DNA of 64,000 bases. It comes from Spirosoma fluviale (GTDB taxonomy: Bacteria > Bacteroidota > Bacteroidia > Cytophagales > Spirosomataceae). A program made the translations under genes and the position numbers. Below, in pieces: positions 56,011 through 63,604 of this stretch. Location of the stretch: NCBI RefSeq assembly GCF_900230225.1, contig NZ_OCNH01000001.1, forward strand, positions 930,001 through 994,000. The letters are read 5' to 3'. The first letter of the stretch is position 1, and each line of letters begins with the position of its first letter. The notes beneath the pieces are model-generated. The model was not told the DNA's origin. It searched no databases and saw only the letters and a program-made list of their open reading frames with translations.

Positions 56011-56094
56011 GCCAGTGTCGGATAGCGGTCGATTCCGCCTGATTTGTAATCAGGATGCGCAAGCGCGTCGGGGGTTCGAATCCCTCCACTGGCT
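56011..56094 (+). tRNA. tRNA-Thr (anticodon UGU) with a class II long variable arm
   Basis: The 84-nt cloverleaf closes fully: acceptor GCCAGTG/CACTGGC, 3-bp D-stem GGA/TCC with GG in the loop, anticodon stem CCTGA/TCAGG with loop TTTGTAA (anticodon TGT at 56045-56047, reads ACA), a 15-nt variable region with a GCG/CGC stem, and T-arm with TTCGAAT. The G1-C72 and C2-G71 pairs fit threonine identity. The short D-stem and long variable arm are class II features, normal for Ser, Leu and Tyr but not Thr. CCA is not encoded. A consensus promoter precedes it and a terminator follows. Confidence 0.85.
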
Positions 56095-56105
56095 CACTAG
56101 AAATC

Positions 56106-56137
56106 AGCCACTTAGCAGAAATGTTAAGTGGCTTTTT
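56106..56137 (+). terminator. Intrinsic terminator after the tRNA gene
   Basis: 9-bp stem agccactta/taagtggct with a 10-base loop and a T6 run. Confidence 0.82.
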
Positions 56138-56146
56138 TACGTTTGT

Positions 56147-56800
56147 ATGAAACACTGGCTCATTCTTCTCCTGCTTTTCCAAGTCAATCAGTTGGTTGCC
56201 CAAGCCACGCTCGTAGGGCTGGGTACATTACGAATGACGAGTACAACCCCGGACTCACTCAACAAAAACGAATTTACAGAAGATGACCAATCTTATGTGA
56301 AAGGAACAATAGCCCTACCCTGCACACATATCCGTTCGTTTAAATCCAAGAGGGCAGTAGTTGAGGGAGTGGTCATAACAAATGTCAACCTATACTTCTA
56401 TGACAACAGCCTATTTAAGCTGTCCTGCGATTACAGTGATAATCTTGAACGGGTTTTTACGAAAAAATATGGTCTGGGAACGTCACAGCCAACCCGTCGT
56501 CTCTCACTTTGCACCAAAGAGAAAGAGAAGCCATTAGTTCTTAAGATCACTCTGTGGCAACAGGATGATATACTGGCGTTGTTCAATCAATCAACCGGGT
56601 ATACGGCTACGTGTGAGCCCGAAAACAAGCGACGGCTGGATATCGCCAGTCAGCGATTGCAGGCACTGGCATCTGACTGCGAGTTGAGAAACACGGATCA
56701 ATTCATTGACGAGATACTAAACGAACTGCGCCGACAGGAAACACAATCGGGACCCACTCAAGAATCTGGAAAAATAAAAAACACGCCTGAAAAATTATAG
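56147..56800 (+). CDS. Secreted protein of unknown function
   Basis: A 217-residue protein with a signal peptide (about 1-19, ending LVAQ). The mature part is mixed charged and holds four Cys, which could form disulfides in the periplasm. No family recognised. The longer open frame extends back through the tRNA gene and is not real; ATG 56147 lies just after the tRNA terminator and gives the signal peptide. Base composition is lower in GC than the neighbours, hinting at an accessory gene. Confidence 0.65.
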   Translation: MKHWLILLLLFQVNQLVAQATLVGLGTLRMTSTTPDSLNKNEFTEDDQSYVKGTIALPCTHIRSFKSKRAVVEGVVITNVNLYFYDNSLFKLSCDYSDNLERVFTKKYGLGTSQPTRRLSLCTKEKEKPLVLKITLWQQDDILALFNQSTGYTATCEPENKRRLDIASQRLQALASDCELRNTDQFIDEILNELRRQETQSGPTQESGKIKNTPEKL

Positions 56801-56908
56801 ACTGATCCTTAGTGGCTTAGCTTCGTAAGCGCTGTGTAAGATGATTCCACTGAATTAAATAGATTTTTTTGGACAATATGGGAGCTACCTGACTCGTATT
56901 TTTGTGGT

Positions 56909-57124
56909 ATGAGCAGTGCTGATGAAAAATTAATTACCTTCTTCAAAGGTCGAAAATTACCACCAAAAGGCTACTTTCAAATATCCGCCTGGGAATCAAC
57001 ATTCAACTTGAAGAATACCGTTGATCTGGCTGTTATAGGCCTTCGGGCAGGGGATAGTGCCAGTAGAGACACGTTGCTGCGTATTAGGGAGAAGTTGGAA
57101 GCCAGCGCGAAAACAGAGTCATAA
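56909..57124 (+). CDS. Small protein resembling DUF6965
   Basis: A 71-residue soluble helical protein. The pattern EKLITFFKGRKLP..ISAW..F.LKNTVDLAVIGLRAG and the closing leucine-rich helix resemble the short DUF6965 proteins of Bacteroidota, function unknown. The match is by overall pattern, not by a strict motif. A TATTTTTG box at 56897-56904 is almost touching the ATG and so is probably not its promoter. Confidence 0.5.
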   Translation: MSSADEKLITFFKGRKLPPKGYFQISAWESTFNLKNTVDLAVIGLRAGDSASRDTLLRIREKLEASAKTES

Positions 57125-57144
57125 CGCGTCCTTACACATCATAA

Positions 57145-57179
57145 AAATGCCTAACCTACAAAGGGCAGGCCAGGCATTT
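57145..57179 (+). terminator. Weak hairpin after the small protein gene
   Basis: 8-bp arms aaatgcct/aggcattt with a 19-base loop, 20 bp after the stop codon. Confidence 0.4.
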
Positions 57180-57237
57180 ATCGATAGGTTGGTAGATACT
57201 GTTTAGACCCTGAAAAAAGCGTTCTAGTCACAGCTAA

Positions 57238-57472
57238 ACGCCCGTTTATCTAGTTAATGGTAGTACCGTTACAAGGGTAACGGTATACCTCAACTGCCAA
57301 TCAGTTACGCCAGTGGGCAGCTTTTAGAGGTATTACCCAAGGGAATAACCATACAAAAACAACGGGGAACAAAGGCTATTCGGCTACTGCGGTTTGATAT
57401 GCGTATACGGGACTTGGTGAGGCCGATGGGAAGAAACTCGCCGGTGTTCTAACCAATGTACCCATTGCTTAA
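57238..57472 (+). pseudogene. Degenerate coding remnant
   Basis: Two short overlapping frames read as protein-like text but are broken: 57238-57327 (PVYLVNGSTVTRVTVYLN, then stop) and 57281-57472 (QLRQWAAFRGITQGNNH, an internal TGA, then YAYTGLGEADGKKLAGVL and a stop). Neither has a start codon and a clean frame. I do not recognise the source gene. The surrounding 390-bp gap holds otherwise only two small hairpins (57145-57179 and 57264-57285). Confidence 0.3.
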
Positions 57473-57513
57473 GCCGACTGTAATTTATTCCGGTAGCATG
57501 CCAGCGACGAGGA

Positions 57514-57660
57514 TCAATTCAGGTGATGGAGTAAAACCGGAATCAACAACAATACGAGTAACAGCAGCATAAAGACAAGTTGCCAAAAACGTGAGTAATG
57601 GACATAGCGACTATTTCCGGCTACCATATTCATTAGTTCATTTATCCAATTCCTTGCCAT
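57514..57660 (-). CDS. Small single-pass membrane protein (48 residues)
   Basis: An open frame from ATG 57660 to TGA gives 48 residues: a charged, Asn-rich N-terminus (about 1-26, MARNWINELMNMVAG) and one very hydrophobic helix (about 27-44, leucine-rich) ending HHLN. A TACTTTTG -7 box lies 25 bp upstream on the same strand. Together these make a small membrane protein plausible. There is no homology evidence, so it may still be chance. It lies divergent to nothing and upstream of the propeller gene end. Confidence 0.42.
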   Translation of the reverse strand: MARNWINELMNMVAGNSRYVHYSRFWQLVFMLLLLVLLLIPVLLHHLN

Positions 57661-57685
57661 TCAGTTAGTTATCGCTTGTTTGTTA

Positions 57686-57693
57686 CAAAAGTA
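57686..57693 (-). promoter_or_regulatory. Candidate -7 box of the 48-residue ORF
   Basis: TACTTTTG on the minus strand, 25 bp before ATG 57660. A -33 box at the right distance is not seen. Confidence 0.35.
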
Positions 57694-57740
57694 AGCGATT
57701 GCCTGAAAAGGGACGTGTTATGAAATTGTTACGCTCCGAA

Positions 57741-58721
57741 TCACTTTTTACGCTGATAGAAATACAGCTTCTGCGTGGTGAAAAAGGTTCTTTCAGATGT
57801 CGTGTAATAGCCCGACCCATCGCCTGCCCAACAAACGGCCTCTCCCTGGGGCTCGTCGGCTAGTGGTATCAACAGAGGCTCACGTTTGAGGGCATCAACA
57901 ACGGATTCGCGCGAATGGCGTTTGTAATAAACAAGTTTTTTATACGTACGTAGCAGAATCTCGCTGCCATCGCTGGATACAGAGGCTGCCGTGACCTTCT
58001 CGAAAGGCAGGGTTAGCACACGAGTCATCATTGTAGGCTGGTTAACAGGTTGCGGGTAGGAGGCCCGATAGACTGTTGAATAATTACCTTTCGAAAAAAT
58101 AAACAAATCTTTTGTGAGTGGGTCCAGTAGGAAAGCTTCGGCATTTTGCGGGCCGTCCGGCAGCTTGAATCGAAGCGCATCGACCGAGGTAATGTGTTCT
58201 GTTACGGGTAATTTCTTTCCGGTTATGGTGGGCTCTATAAAGCGGTAAATGATTTTCTGAGCGTACTTAAAATCGTTATCGCCAATTTCAGCCACGTACA
58301 CATAGCTTTTACCTGCTACAGGGCCTGGCCCAGTGGCTATATCTTCCCAATCACGATTGATCAACCCATCGAGGATATAGCGGGCACTTACATCACCCGT
58401 TTTTGTCAGTAATTGAATTTGATTGGCATTCCCGGAGTCTTCCTGTGTCCAGAGGTAACCCGGACTCGTAGGGCTCGGCGCTAGTCCGGAAGCTTCGACC
58501 AGTGATGCATCAGTCAGTGTGGCGACAGGCCTTGGTTGTGTAAAAAGCGTAGTGTCGACTTTTAAGTCAGCAACGGTGTAGCGAACAGCGGAATCTTCAG
58601 GCGACACAGGTCGTGAATTTGTTAATGAACCCAGCGTCGTGAAAAGTGCGTTGTGGCTGATCTGAGTATAGGCGATAATGAGCCCTACAACCCCAAAAGG
58701 CCATAAATGAGTTAATTTCAT
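57741..58721 (-). CDS. Membrane-anchored or secreted beta-propeller-like protein
   Basis: A 326-residue protein with an N-terminal hydrophobic signal or anchor (about 7-28). The body shows spaced strands with EASGLAPSPTSPGYLWTQEDSGN, RDWEDIATGPG and YVAEIGDND, a pattern seen in hypothetical propeller proteins often annotated near phytase-like esterases; the acidic DWEDIA and EIGDND segments look like metal sites. No named family can be fixed. It probably acts outside the cytoplasm. Confidence 0.72.
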   Translation of the reverse strand: MKLTHLWPFGVVGLIIAYTQISHNALFTTLGSLTNSRPVSPEDSAVRYTVADLKVDTTLFTQPRPVATLTDASLVEASGLAPSPTSPGYLWTQEDSGNANQIQLLTKTGDVSARYILDGLINRDWEDIATGPGPVAGKSYVYVAEIGDNDFKYAQKIIYRFIEPTITGKKLPVTEHITSVDALRFKLPDGPQNAEAFLLDPLTKDLFIFSKGNYSTVYRASYPQPVNQPTMMTRVLTLPFEKVTAASVSSDGSEILLRTYKKLVYYKRHSRESVVDALKREPLLIPLADEPQGEAVCWAGDGSGYYTTSERTFFTTQKLYFYQRKK

Positions 58722-58765
58722 TCGTATGATCTGAGACGCCTGATACTGGCTGTTGATCGGATGAA

Positions 58766-59638
58766 TTACTTTCCGCCTACCGCTACGGCAGGTACCGTAT
58801 TGGAACGCAGACGGGCTACCCGTATTCCGGATAGCCGTTTATGCAGTAGAACGTAATCGCTTATCGGATAAGGCGAAATAACGACTGCACTCTGGTCGGA
58901 GGAAGCATGCATAAGGTGCATGCGCCCATTAGGCTGGCGAACGGCGAGCCCAACATGGCGCATATCAAGACCCGGTCGTGCCGCCAGTAACATAACAATA
59001 TCGCCGTCCTGTAACTGTGCCTCTGCCTGCCGGATATTCTTAACCGGAATGAAGGAGAAAGACTGCTGGCTCAATGAGGCTTCGGTAAGTGCTACCTGTT
59101 TGAACGTGTTTGGATCACGCAGTTGAGGGTATTTGTACATAGCCGAAGTCATGAACGAAACGGGTTTGGCAACCGTGATTTTACCGGGTAGCTCGTTGCT
59201 TACGTCGGTAATCAGTCCTTTGCGTTCGTTATCACGCAGCCAGTCGGAGAAATAATGCAATCGACTTGCGTATCCGTCAATGCGGCCGTTTCGGTACCGA
59301 AACCGGGTCAGGTAATTCCGGAAGGCCTGTTCTAAAAGGCTGGTACCCGGCTTATGGCCAACATCATGCAGGGCGAGCGTTAGCGCCAGAACGCTCTCCA
59401 GGTAGGTCGTACAATCAAACTCGCGGAAGTTGATAACCAACTGCTCGGTGGGCGTCTGGTCGAGCGTGTAGGGAACGTAGGGCTTTCCCATGAATTGCTT
59501 TCCGATGAGTATGGCGGTTTCGGCAGATGTTTTGCCCGTTGTGAGGGTTAGCGAGCGGAAATCGCTGGATGTTGTATCCTGCGCCTGAACAACCAGTGAA
59601 AGAACTAACAGGAAAAGTGTAGTAAACAGTTTTATCAT
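58766..59638 (-). CDS. DUF1460 (NlpC/P60-like amidase) secreted protein
   Basis: A 290-residue protein with a signal peptide (about 1-19, ending VVQAQ). The DUF1460 domain carries the catalytic Cys in FREFDCTTYLE (about 76) and the later His in DMRHVGLAVRQ (about 227), as in the papain-like N-acetylmuramoyl-L-alanine amidase-like group. It is likely to act on peptidoglycan fragments in the periplasm. It is in the same direction as the upstream amylase but a hairpin separates them. Confidence 0.87.
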   Translation of the reverse strand: MIKLFTTLFLLVLSLVVQAQDTTSSDFRSLTLTTGKTSAETAILIGKQFMGKPYVPYTLDQTPTEQLVINFREFDCTTYLESVLALTLALHDVGHKPGTSLLEQAFRNYLTRFRYRNGRIDGYASRLHYFSDWLRDNERKGLITDVSNELPGKITVAKPVSFMTSAMYKYPQLRDPNTFKQVALTEASLSQQSFSFIPVKNIRQAEAQLQDGDIVMLLAARPGLDMRHVGLAVRQPNGRMHLMHASSDQSAVVISPYPISDYVLLHKRLSGIRVARLRSNTVPAVAVGGK

Positions 59639-59651
59639 AGAAGAGCAGCTA

Positions 59652-59690
59652 TTTTCGGCTGTAGCCTGTGGACGTAGACACAGCCGAAAA
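59652..59690 (-). terminator. Terminator after the GH13 gene
   Basis: 11-bp arms ttttcggctgt/acagccgaaaa in the short gap between the leftward amylase and DUF1460 genes. Confidence 0.6.
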
Positions 59691-59701
59691 GTACCGCAAA
59701 T

Positions 59702-61399
59702 TTACAATTTAATTTCCAGCACCCGAACACTGCGTGGTGGGAGTTCTAAAGGAATACCCCGGCGTCCAATAGCTTCAAACTGTATATCCGTCAGGAAGAT
59801 ATCGCTCAGCCGCAATGTCCTGGAGGAGTTTAAACCCATAGCATCGAAGGCTGCTTCTGGAATAGCAATGGTTGTTTCGTAGGTTTGGTGCTGGGAGAAA
59901 TTACAGACGATCAGCAGTTTCTGTCGGTCTGTAAACCGTAAATAACTATATATCTGATGCGCATCGTAGCCAGCGCTTTGCCCATTGTCATTTACGTATT
60001 GCAGGTCGTAGAAATAGCCATTCTGAATGGCATCGGACCCGTTGACGAGGTGGTTTAGCCGTTGGTAAAAAGCACGCAGATTACGTTGGTCGTCGGTGAG
60101 ACCAGCGCCATCATAACGACCTCCGTTGAGCCAACCCTGCCACTCGGGTAGTCCCCAGTAATCGAATATGGTGGTTCGGCCATCGTCGCCACTAAAGCCT
60201 TCTGACCCTTCGGCCCGAACCCCAACTTCCTGCCCAAAGTAAAGCAGCGTTGGGCCGGTGTGCATGGTGGCTGCGAGGGTCATAGCGGGTACAGCGGCCC
60301 AGGGGTCGTTGGCGAAAAACCGTGACGCAATGCGCTGTTCGTCGTGGGTTTCCAGAAACCGGAGCATATGTTGGGCAAAATCGCCGGATTCCTGCTGCCA
60401 CACACGGGTAAGTTCGTAGCAGGAGCCATGCCCCTCCATGAGCCGCCGGAGCGAATCGTACAACCCTACCTTGTCGTACAGGTAATCGAACCCTCCTTCA
60501 AAAATAAAGGAACGGTACAGGCTCGGATCGTAGATTTCGGCAATAAATATCAGACGGGGATATTGCCGCTTCACCCGCCCAATAGCCCAGTGCCAGAACG
60601 CAACCGGCACCATATGCGCCATGTCGCATCGAAAACCGTCGATCCCTTTAGCAGACCAGAAGAGCAGAATATCGAGCATTTTATGCCAGGTATCCGGAAT
60701 TGGGTCGAACTGACGGCTCCCGTCGAATACATTGAAGCCATAATTGAGCTTTACCGTTTCGTACCAGTCGTTGATGTCGGGCTGGGCCGTAATGGAGCCG
60801 CTACCGGTCACTTTGGCCGGGTATTCATGAATGGGCGTCCTATTCGGCGAACTGCGTCCCGCTTCCGGAGAAACGAAGGTTTCGCCCGGCAGGTAATAAA
60901 AATTGTTATTCGGCGAAAAGTGGACCGAGGTATCGTCTTTCTCCCCTAAATCGACAACACCGGTGGGTCTGGCATCTGACCCATACTGCCGGGCTACGTG
61001 GTTCGGGACAAAGTCGATGATCACCTTCAGGCCGTGGGCATGGGTACGATGGACAAGGGCCTCGAATTCGGCCATCCGGTTGGGTACATCAACGGCCAGA
61101 TCGGGGTCTACGTCGTAATAATCTTTAACGGCATAAGGAGATCCTGCCTTACCTTTTACAACGGCTGGGTCGTCGGGCTTGATGCCGAACGCGGAGTAGT
61201 CGGTTTGGGTGGCATGTTCCACGATTCCGGTAAACCAGACGTGCGAAACGCCAAACTGCCGGATCGACTGTAGCGCTGCTTCGTTAATATCGTTGAATTT
61301 TCCGGCACCGTTTTCTGCATACGTGCCATTGTGTATGTTGGTGGTTTTTTGATTGCCAAACAGACGGGTAAAAATCTGATAGATAATCAGTTTATCCAT
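59702..61399 (-). CDS. Cytoplasmic GH13 alpha-amylase family enzyme
   Basis: A 565-residue TIM-barrel enzyme without signal peptide. GH13 regions: DFVPNH (region I, about 136), nucleophile Asp in GFRCDMAH (about 257), acid/base Glu in FIAEIYD (about 287), and the transition-state Asp in LETHDEQR (about 354); a beta-sandwich domain C ends the protein. It hydrolyses or rearranges alpha-glucans in the cytoplasm. ATG 61399 (MDKLIIYQIF) is preferred over the nine-residue longer frame. Divergent from a secreted GH13 enzyme. Confidence 0.9.
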   Translation of the reverse strand: MDKLIIYQIFTRLFGNQKTTNIHNGTYAENGAGKFNDINEAALQSIRQFGVSHVWFTGIVEHATQTDYSAFGIKPDDPAVVKGKAGSPYAVKDYYDVDPDLAVDVPNRMAEFEALVHRTHAHGLKVIIDFVPNHVARQYGSDARPTGVVDLGEKDDTSVHFSPNNNFYYLPGETFVSPEAGRSSPNRTPIHEYPAKVTGSGSITAQPDINDWYETVKLNYGFNVFDGSRQFDPIPDTWHKMLDILLFWSAKGIDGFRCDMAHMVPVAFWHWAIGRVKRQYPRLIFIAEIYDPSLYRSFIFEGGFDYLYDKVGLYDSLRRLMEGHGSCYELTRVWQQESGDFAQHMLRFLETHDEQRIASRFFANDPWAAVPAMTLAATMHTGPTLLYFGQEVGVRAEGSEGFSGDDGRTTIFDYWGLPEWQGWLNGGRYDGAGLTDDQRNLRAFYQRLNHLVNGSDAIQNGYFYDLQYVNDNGQSAGYDAHQIYSYLRFTDRQKLLIVCNFSQHQTYETTIAIPEAAFDAMGLNSSRTLRLSDIFLTDIQFEAIGRRGIPLELPPRSVRVLEIKL

Positions 61400-61472
61400 T
61401 ACCGGGACAACAGAGAGGGTATGCATAGGTTCAGCGTTAAGCAGGGTACAACCACCTTTCAGGATGCAGACG

Positions 61473-61515
61473 CAAAACTAGGCCCTTTTTTGACGAAAAT
61501 CCTGGGTTATTTTTG
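61473..61515. promoter_or_regulatory. Divergent -7 boxes between the two GH13 genes
   Basis: TAGTTTTG leftward (61473-61480) and TATTTTTG rightward (61508-61515) both match TAnnTTTG. The -33 regions overlap, so a single regulator could control both genes. Confidence 0.45.
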
Positions 61516-61562
61516 CGTTATTGTTGCATTATTTTTAGTCAGAATTAGAAATCATTACGTTC

Positions 61563-63455
61563 ATGCATAATCAACTCACTATACGACTATATTTTTTACT
61601 GGTGGTTACGCTTCTTGCAAGCTTGTCACCAGCAAGGGCACAGGCCCCCCGAATTCAGCGCGTAAACCCAACCAACTGGTGGGTTGGGATGAAGAACCCC
61701 AATCTGCAATTGCTGATCTACGGACCCAATGCGGGCAGCCTGACCTACAGCATCAACTATGCCGGGGTGAAGCTGGTGAAAGCACATAAGGTTGAGAATC
61801 CAAACTATGCGTTTCTGGATTTGACGATTGCGCCGACGGCCAAAGCCGGTACGCTGGCAATTGTCGGGAAGCGCGGAAGCCAGACCATTACCCAGCCGTT
61901 TGAATTGAAAGCCCGCGATAAATCGCCGAAAGGGCAGGGGGTAACGGCGGCCGATTTTATCTACCTCATCATGCCCGACCGATTTGCCAACGGCGACCCG
62001 TCCAACGACAAGTTCCCGGATATGCTCGACACCCAGGCCGATACTAAAAACCCGTATCTGCGGCATGGGGGCGATTTTAAGGGAATTATCAACCACCTCG
62101 ATTATTTAAAAGACCTTGGGGTTACGGCGCTCTGGCTTACCCCCGTCATCGACAACGACGAAACCTTAAAGAAAGAAGGGCCGGACCGTAACCAGGCCGG
62201 GTATCATGGCTACCATTTTACCGATCATTATCAGATCGACAAGCGGTTTGGCGGCATTGCGGGCTATGTTGAACTGGCATCGGCCCTGCACAAGCGGGGA
62301 ATGAAGCTGGTACAGGATGCGGTCTATAACCACATTAGCGACGACCACTGGTTTTTTAAGGACAAACCCATGCAGGACTGGGTCAATGTATGGCCGACCT
62401 ACACTGGTTCTACCCATAAAGAACAATCCCTTTATGATCCACATGGTGCCACGGCGGACAAAAAAACACTGCTCGATGGCTGGTTTACGCCTTTTCTGCC
62501 CGATTTGAATCAACGAAATCCGTACGTAGCGAACTTCCTGATTCAGCACGCCATCTGGTCTACGGAGATGTTTAGTCTCGATGCCTGGCGCATTGATACC
62601 TACAAGTACAATGACCTTGCTTTCCTGAATCGCTGTAACAAAGCACTCATGGACGAGTATCCAACCATTCACCTTTTCGGCGAGTCGGTCGTCAATAATC
62701 CGGTTGGTCAGGCATTTTTTGTGAAGAATACCGTTGGTTTTCCGTTCAAAAGTAACCAGCCGGGCGCACTGGACTTCGTGCTGTACAATGCCTTTAACGA
62801 CGCCCTGAACCAGCGATTCGATTGGGACTCGGGCGTGAACCGCATTCATCAGGTACTCGCCCAGGATGATGTCTACGCCGATCCTAATAAACTGGTTACG
62901 TTTCTGGAAAACCACGATACCGACCGCTACCTGTCGGTGATTGGGGATGATTTTGATAAGTACAAGCTGGGCGTTACCTGGCTGCTTACTACGCGGGGTA
63001 TCCCACACTGGTATTACGGGACGGAAATTTTGATGAAAGGCACCAAAAACCCAAGTGATGCCGAAGTCAGAAAGGACTTTCCGGGCGGTTTTCCGGGCGA
63101 TAAAGAGAACAAATTCGAGGCTGCCGGACGAAATAACCGGGAAAACGAAGCCGTTCAGTTTGTGCGTAAACTGGCTACTTACCGACGTAACAATCCGGTT
63201 CTTCAATCCGGGAAACTTACGCAGTTTGTACCGCAGGAAGGAACGTACGTGTATTTTCGGCATGACGCCACCAAGACCGTTATGGTGGCGTCCAACACCA
63301 GCGATAAAGAAATAACGCTCGATACGTCCCGATTTGCTGAACGTATGAAAGGATTTGCATCTGCGAGAAACATACAGACGGATACTCAGTTAACTACTCT
63401 GGATATGATTAGGCTGCCGGCAAAATCCGCACTGGTATTAGAGTTGATGAAGTAA
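61563..63455 (+). CDS. Secreted GH13 cyclomaltodextrinase/neopullulanase-like enzyme
   Basis: A 630-residue protein with signal peptide (about 1-26, ending ARAQ), an N-terminal cyclomaltodextrinase-type beta domain (about 30-118, with NWWVGMKNP), the GH13 barrel (about 130-540) and a C-terminal beta domain. Catalytic residues: Asp in DAWRIDTYKY (about 345), Glu in LFGESVVN (about 373), Asp in LENHDTDR (about 450). It is like SusA in location and domains and would degrade starch or cyclodextrin in the periplasm, feeding oligomers inward to the divergent cytoplasmic enzyme. Confidence 0.92.
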   Translation: MHNQLTIRLYFLLVVTLLASLSPARAQAPRIQRVNPTNWWVGMKNPNLQLLIYGPNAGSLTYSINYAGVKLVKAHKVENPNYAFLDLTIAPTAKAGTLAIVGKRGSQTITQPFELKARDKSPKGQGVTAADFIYLIMPDRFANGDPSNDKFPDMLDTQADTKNPYLRHGGDFKGIINHLDYLKDLGVTALWLTPVIDNDETLKKEGPDRNQAGYHGYHFTDHYQIDKRFGGIAGYVELASALHKRGMKLVQDAVYNHISDDHWFFKDKPMQDWVNVWPTYTGSTHKEQSLYDPHGATADKKTLLDGWFTPFLPDLNQRNPYVANFLIQHAIWSTEMFSLDAWRIDTYKYNDLAFLNRCNKALMDEYPTIHLFGESVVNNPVGQAFFVKNTVGFPFKSNQPGALDFVLYNAFNDALNQRFDWDSGVNRIHQVLAQDDVYADPNKLVTFLENHDTDRYLSVIGDDFDKYKLGVTWLLTTRGIPHWYYGTEILMKGTKNPSDAEVRKDFPGGFPGDKENKFEAAGRNNRENEAVQFVRKLATYRRNNPVLQSGKLTQFVPQEGTYVYFRHDATKTVMVASNTSDKEITLDTSRFAERMKGFASARNIQTDTQLTTLDMIRLPAKSALVLELMK

Positions 63456-63471
63456 GGAAAATGTTATCTTT

Positions 63472-63586
63472 AATCTCCACGTTCCTGGGTAATCTAACTG
63501 ATATCCAGGGATGTAGAGATTCTTTTTGAAGAATAAGTTTCACTATTCGAGCTCCTGGCAATCTAATCCGGCAGTTATTCTTCAAA
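63472..63586. terminator. Two imperfect hairpins after the GH13 gene
   Basis: An imperfect stem (aatctccacg.. with ..gtagagatt, 63472-63521) is followed by a 12-bp repeat tttgaagaataa/ttattcttcaaa (63525-63536, 63575-63586). They may end the amylase transcript. Confidence 0.4.
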
Positions 63587-63604
63587 TACATAACTAGTAA
63601 AAGA

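Noticed and set aside
55853..56146. Upstream extension of the secreted protein gene
   Set aside because: The extension runs through the tRNA gene, its promoter and its terminator; the signal peptide starts at 56147.
56897..56904. TATTTTTG as promoter of the DUF6965-like gene
   Set aside because: It ends 4 bp before the ATG, so the transcript would start after the start codon.
62166..63263. 365-residue open frame antisense to the secreted GH13 gene
   Set aside because: The sense strand carries all GH13 catalytic motifs; the antisense frame is a by-product of codon bias.
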